From positions 1 through 25,598 of the forward strand of contig CAXNAA020000160.1 in NCBI GenBank assembly GCA_964200075.2: a stretch of 25,598 nucleotides of DNA. Direction: 5' to 3'. Made by a program: the position numbers and the translations under genes. How positions within the stretch are numbered: position 1 is the first letter of the stretch; each line of letters begins with the position of its first letter. This DNA is from Sphacelaria rigidula. Lineage: Eukaryota; Phaeophyceae; Sphacelariales. A model generated the notes under the pieces. It ran no database searches. It was not told the origin of the DNA and was given only the letters and a program-made list of their open reading frames with translations. Below are positions 8,161 through 18,355 of the stretch, piece by piece.

Positions 8161-9060
8161 TTGCAGGCATGGGGCATGCTCCTTCTTTGTTTACAAACCT
8201 TGCTCAATAACTTCGACTCTCGCTGGGGTAACGGGTCTAACTTCATGACGTACGAGGAGGGCGCGCGACGTCGTCCACAGGGCTTTCGTCCGGAACACGT
8301 GATGACGACCGCCCTCGACCCGCGGTGTAGAATGCCCTACGGCGTTCCAGACATCTAACACGACGACGTAGGTCGTGTGGTTGCGCAGGCCACCGCAAAC
8401 ATGGCAATGGCACAGCACGAGTAGCGGCAGTAGGAGCGTGAGGCCCGAGCGCGGCAGATTTCATTCACGCCGTCGCAGCATTCAAGTCACGGAACCAGCA
8501 GCGGCAGGGGGGTCGGGAGAATCGAGCATGACATACTTCATCCGCCCCCTCGCGACGTCCGAGATCATGAAGGAGGACGGGTAAAAGCAAAACTGGCGCA
8601 AAGGGGCGATTTCAAGCGAATCCGCCAAGGCTTTGTGGCAACCTCTGAAGCGTAGACAACACCGGCTGCTTCGTTAACACCCGCTAGTCTGCCGGTGGAT
8701 CTGAATCCTCATCGACGACGGGTGAAATCAGAGGTCAAGACATACCAGAAGCCCGCGATTGTGGCCCTTGAAGAGCAGCACGGGGGTGATACCGTTCGTT
8801 TCAACCTCCTCGACGCGTGGAAGGATAACTCCACCGACTTTTCTCCACTCTCAGCGTTTTTTTTACGCTTGCTCGCTATCCCAGCAACACAGGCGCATTC
8901 CCAACGCACGCAATCAAGTACTCAAGAGATATCTATCAAGAAACGCAATAGATACGCAATAGACTGGACTCGGACAGCCTCGACCTCCTGGTATCGCTCA
9001 AGCAGTCAGATTGAACGTCGCCAGTGTCATAGATGTCCAAGCATGTGCTGTAAATTATAG
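8161..9060 (+). pseudogene. hAT-family transposase, C-terminal half
   Basis: One reading frame runs from 8161 to the TAG ending at 9060. It is interrupted only by stops at 8356-8358, 8422-8424, 8431-8433 and 8653-8655, with no frameshift needed. It opens with LLNNFDSRWGNGSN and then FRPEHVMTTALDPRCRMPYG, the 'ALDPR(F/T)K' motif of hAT transposases. DDVGRVVAQATANMAMA follows the first stop. After an Arg/Ser-rich stretch it gives LLDAWKDNSTDFSPLSAFFL and RLLAIPATQAHSQRT...KRNR, the C-terminal dimerisation domain ('LLxWW...FPxLxxLAxxxLAIPATSAxSERxFS...KRNRL'). These enzymes move DNA by cut and paste in the nucleus. The catalytic N-terminal part is absent and no terminal inverted repeats were found, so it is dead. 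Confidence 0.85.
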
Positions 9061-9399
9061 TGTCGTTGCTTCAGAAACTTGGGACGCGTGCCGTACTGCA
9101 TAACTCAACGTCCCCCGGGTTCCGAATCTCCGAGGTGTATCTTTGCAGGGCTCAGGTTTGTCGGGACGCACTACTCGGCGGGGTTCCAAATGTTGAGCAT
9201 TGGTACTTGCGTATGATTGCAGCTTTAGTGTTTCTGTCGATGTTGGTCGTATGTAGTGCTTGCGTTTTGGGCACTCGTCGACCTTGGGGGGGGATACTCC
9301 ATCGCCTCTTGCTATTGTCATTGAACCGTTGTCCACGCATCCCTTTCGAGACAGAGCACCATTGCTACGCCTAATAGGGATACCTCCAACAGTTGGGCG
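9061..9399. other. Unassigned stretch between hAT and non-LTR remnants
   Basis: Open frames on both strands here have no family I recognise. It lies between the hAT stop and the presumed 3' end of the minus-strand non-LTR element, so hAT 3' flank and element tail are both possible. Confidence 0.4.
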
Positions 9400-9428
9400 C
9401 TCACGACGTTTCTTTCATACACTACACA

Positions 9429-9753
9429 AAATATTTTACGTACCTCATCCTTTTCCTTTTTTACCGCTTGTGGCCACCATCTTCTCGCCACTACCTAGTG
9501 TACGAAGCAATTCCCTGCCACATTCGTTTCCAACATCTTCCCCTGAAACATGTCCAGTTCCTCTTTGTATAGTTTACATTCTCCCACTGTATGGCCTCTA
9601 CTCTCTATTGCTTTGCCATACGGAGCAATTCTGTGCATCTACTTACTTCTCCACCCGATTATTGACGTACATCTCCTCTTTTCTGGCATGCCCACGTTCC
9701 CCACCCTAAACCGCAGTTCCAACTTTTTCGCGTAGTCCATCGGACTGTGCAGA
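9429..9753 (-). pseudogene. Non-LTR ORF2 C-terminal region
   Basis: Three recognisable blocks lie in different frames: YLHSPMDYAKKLELRFRVGN (about 9695-9753), IESRGHTVGECKLYKEEL (about 9553-9608) and RRWWPQAVKKEKDEVRKIFC (about 9429-9489). The middle block corresponds to the cysteine/histidine element ('C.CG...ES..H.V.EC') near the end of such proteins; the first Cys pair is not preserved (it reads MHRIAPYG). The order of the blocks matches the expected C-terminus. Confidence 0.7.
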
Positions 9754-9969
9754 TAATTCACATCCTCATCCCCCCTCCCTAACCGCCGTGTACCTTCAGG
9801 TGCTCTTTCTCATCTACTTTCCGTCTAAGCGATAGTTTCCCCTTATTTCAATTGAATCCCTTACCTTTTCCTTGTACTCCCCACACTCACTTACAGACAG
9901 CATCTCGTCTTGATGTCCTGCCATGTCCTCCCGTGTCTTTTCATGCCTTCTCGACGTTTTACACCTTAT

Positions 9970-10400
9970 TCAACCTTGCCCCTTCGTTACTTTCTTCCAT
10001 GCAGCCCTATCAACGACGGCTGGCAATCTCTTTCTTGGCATGTTCCTTACGCTGTTTTCCCTTTTAGATTTGCTGGTGACTCTATTTGATTCAAGAGGGA
10101 ACATTCCCAATTCTGCTTTCAAAACTGTATCACTCGTCGGCTGTGTGCATCCGAGTATTTCCTTAGCTGTTGTCATCTGTACTGTTGCCAGCTGCGTCAC
10201 TAATTCGCGCTCGATTCCCATCTTTATCCTGCATATTCTTGCTTCGGTACAATCACATTCATTAGAATACACCTTTCAATCCCAGTATCGAGGTACGAGT
10301 CTCTTGAGATCACGTCCATGTTGCCCATCTATGCCCTATCCTTCCCTGTTACTGTACCAATTTTTTGTATCTCTAAATCTCTAAGTCGAGGTATGTATAC
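9970..10400 (-). pseudogene. Non-LTR ORF2 post-RT region
   Basis: At about 10270-10350 the reading SYLDTGIERCILMNVIVPK fits the region after the RT thumb. The open frame at 9970-10272 then gives LATVQMTTAKEILGC, LKAELGMFPLESNR, VRNMPRKRLPAVVDRAAW and KKVTKGQG. 'QxxxAKxILG...LRxELGxxPL..' followed by 'LPAxxDRAVWEKVTKG' is a recognisable arrangement in the C-terminal part of one group of LINE-like elements. This is the best preserved open piece of the element. Confidence 0.8.
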
Positions 10401-10479
10401 TGGTCAACGATCGGTAGTTCCTCTTGTTCTCACTTCCACGTGAACGATATCCGGTTCTCCTTATCTTCGTTACATGCAA

Positions 10480-11080
10480 CCACCGTATACTATTTTATAT
10501 TCGCTGTCGCTCTTCATCTCCAAGTGTATTCTAGGATCTTTTCATCCGTTTCTAATATCCTTCTGGCGTTTCTGATATCCCATAAAATCATCCACGAACA
10601 TCAACCCCGACACCGCATCTTACCCCACCCTGATTCCTTGCTTTGCTGCTTGTATTGTTACTGTGATGTCATCGATAAAGCACCTTGAGTAAAGTGAGTG
10701 ATGACGTACATGTTTGTGCAACTCCACTGAAAGTGTTAAAACATTTCGATATTTCCCCGTCTAGCAACGCAGCACGTTTCGCACGTTCTGTTATCTTCTT
10801 CACCATTCTTCACACATTTTCTCTAATGTCAGATCCCCACATTCTCTCCCATAGCCCATTCCTCCATACTGTGACATGGGCCTTGTGTGCGCCAAGAAAC
10901 CGTAAGTCCTTACGTCTTTCCTACTTCTGATAATCTTACCTCATGTATAGACATGATCTACGCATCTATGCTTGGTCTCAACCCTGCTCGATCGTCTGTT
11001 CACTTCCTTCTCCCGGATCGTTCCCACTCTAGATGCGAAGTCGTATAAAACGTTTTGTCTACGGTGCTTAGTAGCTTCTC
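10480..11080 (-). pseudogene. Non-LTR reverse transcriptase core (FVDD box)
   Basis: Pieces of RT can be read in more than one frame: LLSTVDKTF at about 11040-11070 ('SLLSxxxKxFxxIL' block), DRAGLRPS ('GQAGFRP'), then CFIDDITVTIQAAKQGIRVG at about 10615-10675 and GLMFVDDFMG at about 10575-10605. FVDD (10587-10598) is the YxDD catalytic box with both Asp codons kept. A one-base shift just after it restores GISETPEGY, so the frame is broken there. A stop also separates RVG from DAVSGLMF. RT of this type copies the element's RNA at the target site. Confidence 0.85.
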
Positions 11081-11150
11081 CCTAAATGACTCCCTGGGTC
11101 AGCACTCTTTCCTTTCTTGAAAAGATTCACTGCTACTACTCTCGTTCATC

Positions 11151-11387
11151 TCACGAGCGTGTACTCGTTTTTGCAGATCCAATTGTACGGCATAAAATCA
11201 TGATCACTCCCTCTCCACCGTTCTTCACAAATTCATCGGCTATTTCGTCTATCCTTACTGCCTTTGTACTCATGAGCTTAGCTGCACATTTATTTGCTGT
11301 CTTTCTTGCCAACTCTTTCTGCAGTTCTTCCAAATAATTATTTTCCCGTTTTGATGTCTCTGCATTCGCCTGTGCCCACGCGTTCAT
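11151..11387 (-). pseudogene. Non-LTR ORF2 segment entering reverse transcriptase
   Basis: The 78-residue stretch is helical and charged, then reads VRIDEIADEFVKNGGEGVIM. This matches the conserved entry to LINE RT, 'DEIPxELLKxGGxxVxxxL', in which the two glycines sit just before the first RT block. It is in a different frame from the RT blocks downstream, so there is at least one indel between them. Confidence 0.75.
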
Positions 11388-11625
11388 GTTTTTCTCGAAT
11401 TTCGCATCGAACCTCCAACATGATGTTTCTAGTTTCGGTAGTGCTTTGCTAGTACCGTACTTCTCTTTTCCCTATCGAACTACTAACTATTTCACCGTTC
11501 TATGCTCTATGTGGCTATTCTTGCGTCTGCCTCTCCTGGCTTTTTGCACAGTGTCCGTTTACCTCTAAGCACGTTTGCTCCATCCCGCCATCGAAGCCTT
11601 CATTCGTTCGATTAACGAAATTCTT

Positions 11626-11838
11626 TTATTTTCCGTTTATTCTGTCCTTCATATATTTTACATACTTTCTAGCTTTAGCATACTCTGCCCACCATACCGT
11701 AGTTTCACTCGATGTATATCTTGCGTGGACGTTGCTCCTCACTTTTATAAACTCTTTTACTCCTTCATCCGGCAATTTTACTGTTCTCTTCGATGCGATC
11801 AGGCTGATGCCGCAATAGCCCTCCTTTTGAGTGTTCAA
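11626..11838 (-). pseudogene. Non-LTR ORF2 segment preceding reverse transcriptase
   Basis: A 70-residue open stretch ends in TTVWWAEYAKARKYVKYMKD. A pair of tryptophans followed by a basic helix is typical of the segment between the endonuclease and RT in LINE-type proteins ('WWNxEVxxAxxxRRxA'). The order relative to the RT segments supports this. On its own the match is modest. Confidence 0.5.
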
Positions 11839-12005
11839 CTAGTCAAAACCCACACGTGGATCAAAATGACAAAAGTCAAACACGCCGAGCAGTTTGGAAC
11901 TCCAAATAAATGTCGTCCATATGTGGCGCTTCATACAGTCTGAAACCAGCCATCATGCGCTGTATGACCGTTCTCTTCGTGACGGTTTCGGGGCCCCTTT
12001 TATTC

Positions 12006-12024
12006 GGGGGGAGGGGGGGGGGGG
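12006..12024 (+). repeat. Poly-G tract
   Basis: Eighteen G with a single A (12012). It lies within the degenerate 5' part of the non-LTR element. It could fold as a G-quadruplex on the plus strand. Confidence 0.95.
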
Positions 12025-12300
12025 CTATCGCGGCATTGCTTATCAGCTATTCCCTATGAGTTTTAACTTGCTATGGTCTTCACCAATCGCTCCGACCCTT
12101 CCACAATATTCTCTTACCCCATCCCGTTATATTCCGGTACTTGCTGCACCTACGCTTTTCAACAGTTCGGGAATCCCCAATGCATTTTTGGTCATCTCTT
12201 GGAACTCTTGCTGCTTTTCTTCTATTCCTAGTTTGTCTAGTCTCTATTTGTTCAGCTTCCTTCCGCTATTTTTTGTAACTCTTGTCTGGTGGCTACCCGT

Positions 12301-12689
12301 CCACATGAGGCAGTGATTCGTAGTCCCCACGTCCGCTGCGCATGCACGTACATACGGTTCGTTACTACGTCCATATTCTACCCGACATATTCACGAATGG
12401 AGCGTTAGCGCTATTGTATGCAAATTCTAGTCCATTGCGGATCTTGTTTTTTTCTTCACTGTTCAACGTCGTTATCTCGTTTTTGTCAAGAAACTTCGGC
12501 ATCTCTACCCTGTCCGTATTCGTCTTCATTTACCCTCATTGCAATATGCTATATTCGGTTGATCTTCTCCTCCAAATTTGCATCAAATAATTACCCACCA
12601 GCACTACTTCTCGTTGTCTTCAATGTATCTGTACAACTGCTGTTATCTCTCCGAAATAATTTTGTTTATTTGTTCCCGTAGTCTTCGAC
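12301..12689. other. Junction zone between non-LTR and copia remnants
   Basis: No domain could be read here with confidence on either strand. The change from non-LTR to copia sequence on the minus strand must lie in or at the edge of this interval. Confidence 0.4.
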
Positions 12690-13115
12690 CCTGAGGTATG
12701 TAGATACTTCCTGAAGAAATATATTTCGTTCCCCGGTCTCCTGGTACCCTTATCCATATGATCTCCTTAAAATGTTTGTACTTGATCGCATCCATTTTGT
12801 CACACAGGTATTCCATGTCGACAGGCCTATTCCTGGGTCGAGCAGTGTCGAGACTTTGCGCACATCCGTGGAGCTCATCGCTCCGACGATGATACTATTA
12901 TCGTAGAGTACTTGGTAAAGCTTGATGCCTTCGTTCGCCAATCTTGGGCCAGCGCCTTTAATCTTACCCGTCATACCCAAGTTTCGCTCTTCGTATCTGT
13001 CGAAAAAATGCTCAATCATCTGTTGCATTTCCTCTTCGGAGTCCCCGGCCAGAAGGATATCCACATACGTCACGAGCACGTCGATCCCGCCCGTGCGCGG
13101 CAGCAGTGCGTGCAC
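12690..13115 (-). pseudogene. Copia reverse transcriptase, C-terminal half
   Basis: The open stretch includes GIDVLVTYVDILLAGDSEEE, the copia 'VLVYVDDLLIAG' box. The second catalytic Asp is replaced by Ile (YVDI), so the active site is lost. It continues with FFDRYEERNLGMTGKI ('F.M.DLG...') and GIKLYQVLYDNSII ('I.LSQ..Y...IL'). Beyond about 12800, in another frame, AIKYKHFKEIIWIRVPGDRG resembles the 'YR..IGSL.Y....TRPD' segment that closes copia RT. Confidence 0.75.
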
Positions 13116-13479
13116 TCGCCGTGCCCCCTACTCTTTCATCTGCCGCCAAGAATCACGTTGCACAAATCCTTTTACTATTCAACAGACAATTCTACAAAAT
13201 GGGTTGTCGACAAAAATGAGGTTGATGCCTAAAAACAGTGCTTTCCCCACAATTCCGGTGACGGTGCCCGATGACTTTTTTGTCGGTCTAGTACCTTTCG
13301 ATCGTGTAGATACTTTTTCAGCGCACTTTATCCACTCTGTGAGCTAACAGCGCTGAGCAAAACCCCCATTTACCCTGAAAACACCTCGTGAACCTCATTT
13401 TAGTCAACAACCCCGTTTCATGAAATTGTCTGTTATTCCACTTCCGGTTACTTTGAACCGCAGATAGTGTCGAGTGCGT

Positions 13480-13830
13480 TGGCGTTAATTCCACTAGGAA
13501 GCTCAGCCGTGTATCTCCCGAGAGTGCCGCATTCGAGCGCGTTCGCTGGATGTCTGGCGTCCAATTTTTCGCTGTTTGCACGGCGGAATGGCGAGGACAG
13601 CTCGCACTACATCGAAACCGATGACTGGATAAAATGCCTCGAAGAAGTTCACCTTGGGGGCATTGAGCAAAGCCTTTTACCAGAAGACGTACCTTGTGTT
13701 GTTCGATGTCCCCACCCCCATTTGAATTTGGAAAGGAAGCGCGTCTTGATCGGTTTCATGTTCGATAGGGGTTGTTCGTACCAGAAAGTTCCATTCTCTC
13801 GATGACCTTTCGACTCTTCCTCAATAGCCG
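13480..13830 (-). pseudogene. Copia reverse transcriptase, N-terminal half
   Basis: By direct translation of the minus strand, about 13610-13670 gives PKVNFFEAFYPVIGFDVVRA, matching the conserved 'G.DY.ETF.PV....TVR' block of copia RT. Further on, in another frame, ALECGTLGRYTAELPSGINA fits 'AFL.G.L...IYM..P.G'. The first catalytic Asp should lie in 'DVxNAFL'; here only LDARHPANAL remains. The part between (about 13680-13830) reads as the basic 'K.RLVAKGF' lead-in but is badly broken. Confidence 0.65.
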
Positions 13831-13919
13831 GACCCCACTCGTCCGTATCTGAAGCTCACAGAGCTTCTTTATGGTCGAAGATTTCCCTGGTTCAGCGCCA
13901 ATATCGCCTGCGAGTCCCA

Positions 13920-14413
13920 TCATGCAGAACGTATTTTGCTCGTTCTCGAGGAAGGCGCCAAGGAAGTTCTCATTCTCGGAATGCCTGTCGTTGTTGGAAC
14001 TCTGGAATCGTTGATGTGTGTCGTTTGATTGACGCCCCCCGAACCATCATCATCGTCGACGTGTTCTTTTGATGTCTGTTCTATCTCCGGATCGCCCACC
14101 CCGTCGTTTAGCTCGACAGCCTTGGTTTCGGATTCTCCCAGCCACACGTGCAAGCAAGGCGACGAGCAGTCATGCCAAACCACTCTCACGCGTTTTGCGT
14201 AAGGGTGAAAGTTGGGACCTGCACCTCGTTATTGCTGACGCTGTGGTACGAAACACCCGTTCCCCACACGTAGGGAAGATCGTAGTTGAACGCCACCCTG
14301 GTCAGCTGCTTGTATAGGGTTTCTCCCACAAGACATTCGTGGGGCATTTCCGCTGTCTTGAATGCGGCATCCGCCACAGTGAAGACCCGACAGTCCTCTC
14401 TTCTTCCTGCCAT
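13920..14413 (-). pseudogene. Copia integrase C-terminal / pre-RT region
   Basis: Two overlapping open stretches (14186-14413 and 13920-14189) carry CRVFTVADAAFKTAEMPHEC, a weak match to the 'LRVFGxxAYV' region after copia integrase cores, and then an acidic segment (HVDDDDGSGG) typical of the variable linker before RT. The assignment depends mainly on position between the integrase and RT pieces. Confidence 0.45.
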
Positions 14414-14419
14414 GGCGAC

Positions 14420-14950
14420 TTAACTGCGTGCGGTCCTCATGAGCTGTTGCATTACCCTTTCAGCTATCCATCGGACTGTGGTGTCCGAGACGGTAAATTC
14501 TCCACGTGGTTCTCCAACCTGCTCGAATACGTTGAAATCTCACGGATCTTCCGAGTTTACCAACACAGTCACCACTGCTGTACTTCATCGCCATCCCTTC
14601 CCGCAGCTTTCGTATATATAGTTGGCTGCTGCGTCCGTGACCTCACCCTTTGCCTTCACTCCTCGGACACGCCTGTCGCGGATGACTTCGTCCAGGAACG
14701 CTTGGAAGTACATTATGCCAATACCGTCTAGAAAGACACTTAGTTCCAAATTTGTGTGGATAAGCCCCTTGGAATTTGGGACCGCGGTCTCCCCTTCTTT
14801 ACAACCGCGCTAGCGACGTGCACTCGCGGCACACCGTGCATCACATATCCGTTGCCACAGTCGTGTCGGTAGTTTCGATGAGACCACGTTTCCCTAGATG
14901 TTTGATGGTGACTGGATCAATATGACCCAAGACATCGTGCCATTATTTTC
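14420..14950 (-). pseudogene. Copia integrase zinc-binding and core remnants
   Basis: Minus-strand readings in mixed frames give GHIDPVTIKHLGKRGLIETT (about 14880-14935), the pre-integrase 'LGH.......L...G', then GPKFQGAYPHK and KGLIHTNLE ('F.....ELIHTDL', where the first Asp has become Asn), MYFQAFLDEVIRDRRVRG, and finally EFTVSDTTVRWIAERVMQQL (about 14435-14495), corresponding to 'EFT.....QNGVAERAL' with the catalytic Glu in 'AER'. Integrase inserts the element's cDNA into the genome. This copy is non-functional. Confidence 0.65.
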
Positions 14951-15051
14951 ACGTCAGGCGTTGCTTCTTATTCGCAGTGATGAATGCACCGATGCCTAAG
15001 GGTTGCCTATCGTCCGCACAATTGTTAACAGCGTTGAAACCATTTTCTCGG

Positions 15052-15350
15052 TTAAAGGGATTTTCCATCCGTTCTTGCCGAATCGAGTCCAGGAATTATC
15101 CTCCGATCACGAACCAACCCGGTACTTAGGAGCCGGCAAAGTAGTCCCTGTACCCAAAGGACGTATTTCAGCATGATTTCCGTTAGTGCCTTTCCCCCCG
15201 AAACCTCACTCGTAGTGATATGTCTCCCATAGCCATGCCCGCAGCTTCCCTTTATTGCCAAATGTGCACTCCCGGTTGATCGTTCGTGTCCTGCTGATAG
15301 CATGTATACTCAAGGTCATACGGACGTTTGCCCCGGAGCCACAGTGGATC
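15052..15350 (-). pseudogene. Copia protease remnant and following region
   Basis: At about 15310-15350 the minus strand reads CGSGANVRMT, which resembles the copia protease active site 'DSGAxxHMT' with the catalytic Asp replaced by Gly. The open stretch at 15052-15303 follows with KALTEIMLKYVLWVQGLLCR and LLSTGLVRDRR, fitting 'L.NVLYVPGL..NLLS.G.L'. It ends in DGKSL, as relatives do. It sits immediately upstream of the pre-integrase part, which supports the reading. Confidence 0.6.
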
Positions 15351-16315
15351 GAGACCTCTGTGCGACTGTCAGTCATCGCATTCGTTGTTAGTTATCACAG
15401 CTGTAGTGTATTTATTTATTTTCGACGACCACGTTTTAAATGACGCTCGTTTAAGTCTCCCACTTCTCGCGTTCGATGGAGGAATTCGGAACTTCCTCGC
15501 TGGCTTCATGCTCGATGGTCGCTCGGCCGGAGGGTTGCCGTTCAGGTAGGAGCAGCATTTCCGCCGCCTGTGGTCTCCCTCGGAGCCGTGTGCATATTGA
15601 GCGCTATCGAGCCCCGCGTCAGCTGTGTTGCCGTCACTTTTCCTCTGCTTTGGCGAGTTCAAGTGCCTTGGATGCTTCCCCTATGGAGTTCAGTTTCACC
15701 GTAGAAGATGATGACTATTCTGCGAAATCGCGCGGGGAATCACGCAGTCTTCCTTTCAACGCAAGCAATTGCATAGGCCTCTCGGCCTGCAAATGTCCTC
15801 TGAGAATCTGTTCGAGCTCCAATTAGGCTTCCCTACGGTCGGGATTGCCGCTGTGCTCACATCGTGCGATCATTGCTGCTGCTGACACCCTCATGGCCTG
15901 TGCCAAGAAAACCACACAAGCCTTGTGCTTCGCGCTCGTGTGTTTCGTACGCCCTACGCTGATCCGCTGTTGTCGTCGCCGTCGGAACGCCCGGTGCGGC
16001 ATAGCCTGGTCGTAGCAAAGAGAAGAGTTTATTGCCCTTTCCGTACCCTGCAATTGCGAATATCCATGCTTTTCACGTCTCTTGTGAGTGCTCATGAGCG
16101 CCCGTTCAAGCGGGCAGCTTGCATGGATGAGTCTTCATCTTCACCGAAGCTCACAATCTGTGCACTTGCGTGGCGATGAGTGGCCTAGGCGCGCCTGCTC
16201 GCGGTGCACCGTTTTGTGGAGCAAGAACGCTAGCGCGAGAGATCTTGATGGGGCTCACCAGACAACTGACCTGCTCGGGGCGTCGCTCGCTGTTGTTATC
16301 ATTAGGTTTCTTGAT
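15351..16315. other. Unassigned stretch where copia gag would lie
   Basis: By position, gag of the minus-strand copia element should be here. Minus-strand open frames at 15369-15662 and 15823-16095 are basic and Ser/Arg-rich, but I see no zinc knuckle (CX2CX4HX4C), so I do not name them. Confidence 0.4.
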
Positions 16316-16337
16316 ATTGATTGATTGATTGATTGAT
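16316..16337. repeat. (TTGA)n tetranucleotide microsatellite
   Basis: About five perfect tandem copies of the tetranucleotide ATTG, preceded by an interrupted unit. Confidence 0.95.
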
Positions 16338-16387
16338 CGTCGCACTTTTACTGATCCCCCAGGGGTCCAGCCGTGGTCTCATGATAG

Positions 16388-16640
16388 ATGTACTCAAGAA
16401 AAACGAAACTGAAACGCGCTCTGAGAAAAAGAAGGAACAGAAAAAAAGGAGGGTCGAACAGAACGACATAGCAGACTAAGTAAGTCGTGACAAAAAAAAA
16501 GTAATGAAAAAGTCAACACAAGCAAAGCACAGAAAGAAATGGCCGACCTAAAACAAGAAGAAAAGAAAAGAAGAGGAAAGTACAGAGCAAATAAAATACA
16601 GTACAATGAAACGATGGAAAAAAAAGAAAAAAAAAGGAAA
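16388..16640 (+). repeat. Purine-rich (A/AG) low-complexity tract
   Basis: About 250 bp of mostly A and G on the plus strand, with several runs of seven to nine A. Apparent minus-strand open frames here are Phe/Ser/Leu-rich artefacts of this composition. Confidence 0.85.
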
Positions 16641-18355
16641 AGGCCCGAGGGATTCAGGGCAGCAGAGTAGATGCAGATACACACCAGTGGGTAACGCAGA
16701 GCCACCGACTAAGGACATACTCAACAACCGATATGAGCGGATAGGATTTTCCTGTTGGCAGCTCTCGACGCAGCAGCCTCTCGCTTGTGACGGCGGTCTG
16801 ATTCTCGCTTGTCCGCGCGTCGCCTGAGAGAAACGACATTTTTCTATGGAACATCCGGAAAATACCCGCAGAATTTCCCGCCACCGTTCTGGCACCTATT
16901 GGAAATCTTCCGCACACTCATCCCCGATGACATCATCATGGTGATGATTCTGTCCGTATTCTACAGACAGTACTTGAATTCAATCTGCAGTGCACACTAT
17001 GTCAAAGTCTGCACAAATATCCCCTCCCCCCCGGCCACAAAGTCCCCTCTTCCCCAAATTCAGCGACTATGTATTTGAATTGCCTATATGCCTTGAAATT
17101 TGGAATGCGGAACCCCCTGTACCGTCGCTAAGCTTTCCGTAGATCCAGAGGTATGCCTCATATGTTCAGTTCTGATTCACGGCTGTTTCGGCATTTTCGG
17201 GTATTTTTTCATCCGTGATGTTGGGAATGACCTAGTGTGATACATGGCTTGACGTCGATTAAACGCAGATGTTGCTCAAAAAGCCCGCAACCGGTGCGTT
17301 CCGAAAGCGCCCGAGGCATTTTGGTACACGGTGCAGCGACAAAAATAGGTAGACAGTAACCAAGTTCTATCACATAAAAATTGAAGGAACCACCCTCAAA
17401 AAGGGGTTGTAGGAGGCGGGGTGGTAGCTGCTTGACTGACCGCTGGATCTGTGTCCTACAGTGGAGGAGATGGACGGTGCGGCTACGGTGGTGATACTCC
17501 GCTGCAGATTAATGTATTGATGGGCATTTACAGTTTTCAAGCTGGAACAGCAGTCTGGTTTTCGCTCTTCCGCGCTGCTGTGCCATATGACTCATGTATC
17601 ATCGATTGCTAGTCTCATGGTAGAGTTTGCCACCAATATTGTGAGCCAGCGTTTGTTTGATGTGACAAATAAAACAAGACTTTTCAGAACACAACATTCT
17701 GGAAGTCCACACTCATATGAAACATACCAGCTTCCGAGACAAGCTCTGTCAGCTGTGGCTTCATGCAGTGTTGCGCCGACCATATAGAATTTTGCTTACA
17801 CTGGTTTGACCCTTTGAACCCCGGAGGTGGTTTATGTGAACCGCCATCATTTTCAGTCCTTTTCAGCTGAGAGTGGTACAGATTCGCAAATTAACCACGT
17901 CCGGACTTGAAGGGTCGAACCCGCGTGAATTATCGCAGATGATGTTTAATATCGCGGGTATTCCACGTGGACGCTCCACACATTTCCCCCAACTTTCAGG
18001 CAGCATTATTGCCGACTGTAGAAAAATTAAAATATGTTGCGTATGTGCGGGGTTAAGTGCTATTGACACTGTGGGGCGAAAAGAGGCGACGTGGGGCAAG
18101 GGAAGGCAGTGCCTGTCCCTGCCCTGGTGAAAATCACCCCTGGGATGGCACCAGCCCTATAGCAATGCAAAAGACTGCTATTCTCGGAATTCATCGCCTC
18201 CTACATCTTCATGGCGGCGTGCATAACCTCGGGATCATCGGTGTTCTATCGCAAAAAGGTTCGGCGGTGCACGTCAACCTCGTCAGCTAATCACTCGGGT
18301 TTGAAAACCCCACACGTGTCGGAAACATTGGCTCAAATTATCGCTTGACTTGACG
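16641..18355. other. Unassigned 1.7 kb stretch
   Basis: No open frame here exceeds about 115 codons and none carries a motif I recognise. A small imperfect palindrome (ATCATCA-TGG-TGATGAT, 16932-16948) is present. It is probably decayed repeat or intergenic sequence. Confidence 0.5.

Larger units (their letters stand above)
9400..12300 (-). mobile_element. Degenerate non-LTR (LINE-type) retrotransposon
   Basis: Read downward on the minus strand, the motifs follow the order of a LINE-type ORF2: a WW-containing segment before RT (about 11626-11838), the 'DEIxxEFxKxGG' entry to RT (11151-11387), RT blocks (10480-11080), the post-RT region (9970-10400) and the C-terminal region (9429-9753). Many frameshifts and stops separate them. 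The plus strand is pyrimidine-rich throughout, as expected for the complement of an A-rich element. I did not find a convincing endonuclease domain. The 5' edge lies somewhere in 12300-12690, next to copia sequence. The 3' end is placed near 9400 because recognisable protein ends there. Confidence 0.85.
12690..15350 (-). mobile_element. Degenerate Ty1/copia pol
   Basis: Downward on the minus strand the order is protease remnant (about 15290-15350), the 'VLYVPxxxxNLLS'-like post-protease region (15052-15303), integrase zinc-binding and core (about 14420-14950), the integrase C-terminal region (13920-14413), RT first half (about 13480-13830) and RT second half (12690-13115). Integrase before RT identifies the copia type. 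Many stops and frameshifts are present. RNase H and the 3' LTR are missing on the left, where the non-LTR element begins. Gag is not clearly recognisable at 15370-16100. Confidence 0.8.

Noticed and set aside
9923-10384. Plus-strand open frame of 153 codons
   Set aside because: It is antisense to the non-LTR post-RT region, whose minus-strand motifs (AELGMFPL, KRLPAVVDRA) are clear. Its Ser/Leu/Phe-rich composition comes from the pyrimidine-rich complement.
12300-12830. LINE endonuclease domain around IIWIRVPGDRG
   Set aside because: The same sequence fits the end of copia RT better (KYKHFKEII preceded by GIKLYQ in order), and no endonuclease catalytic motifs were found.
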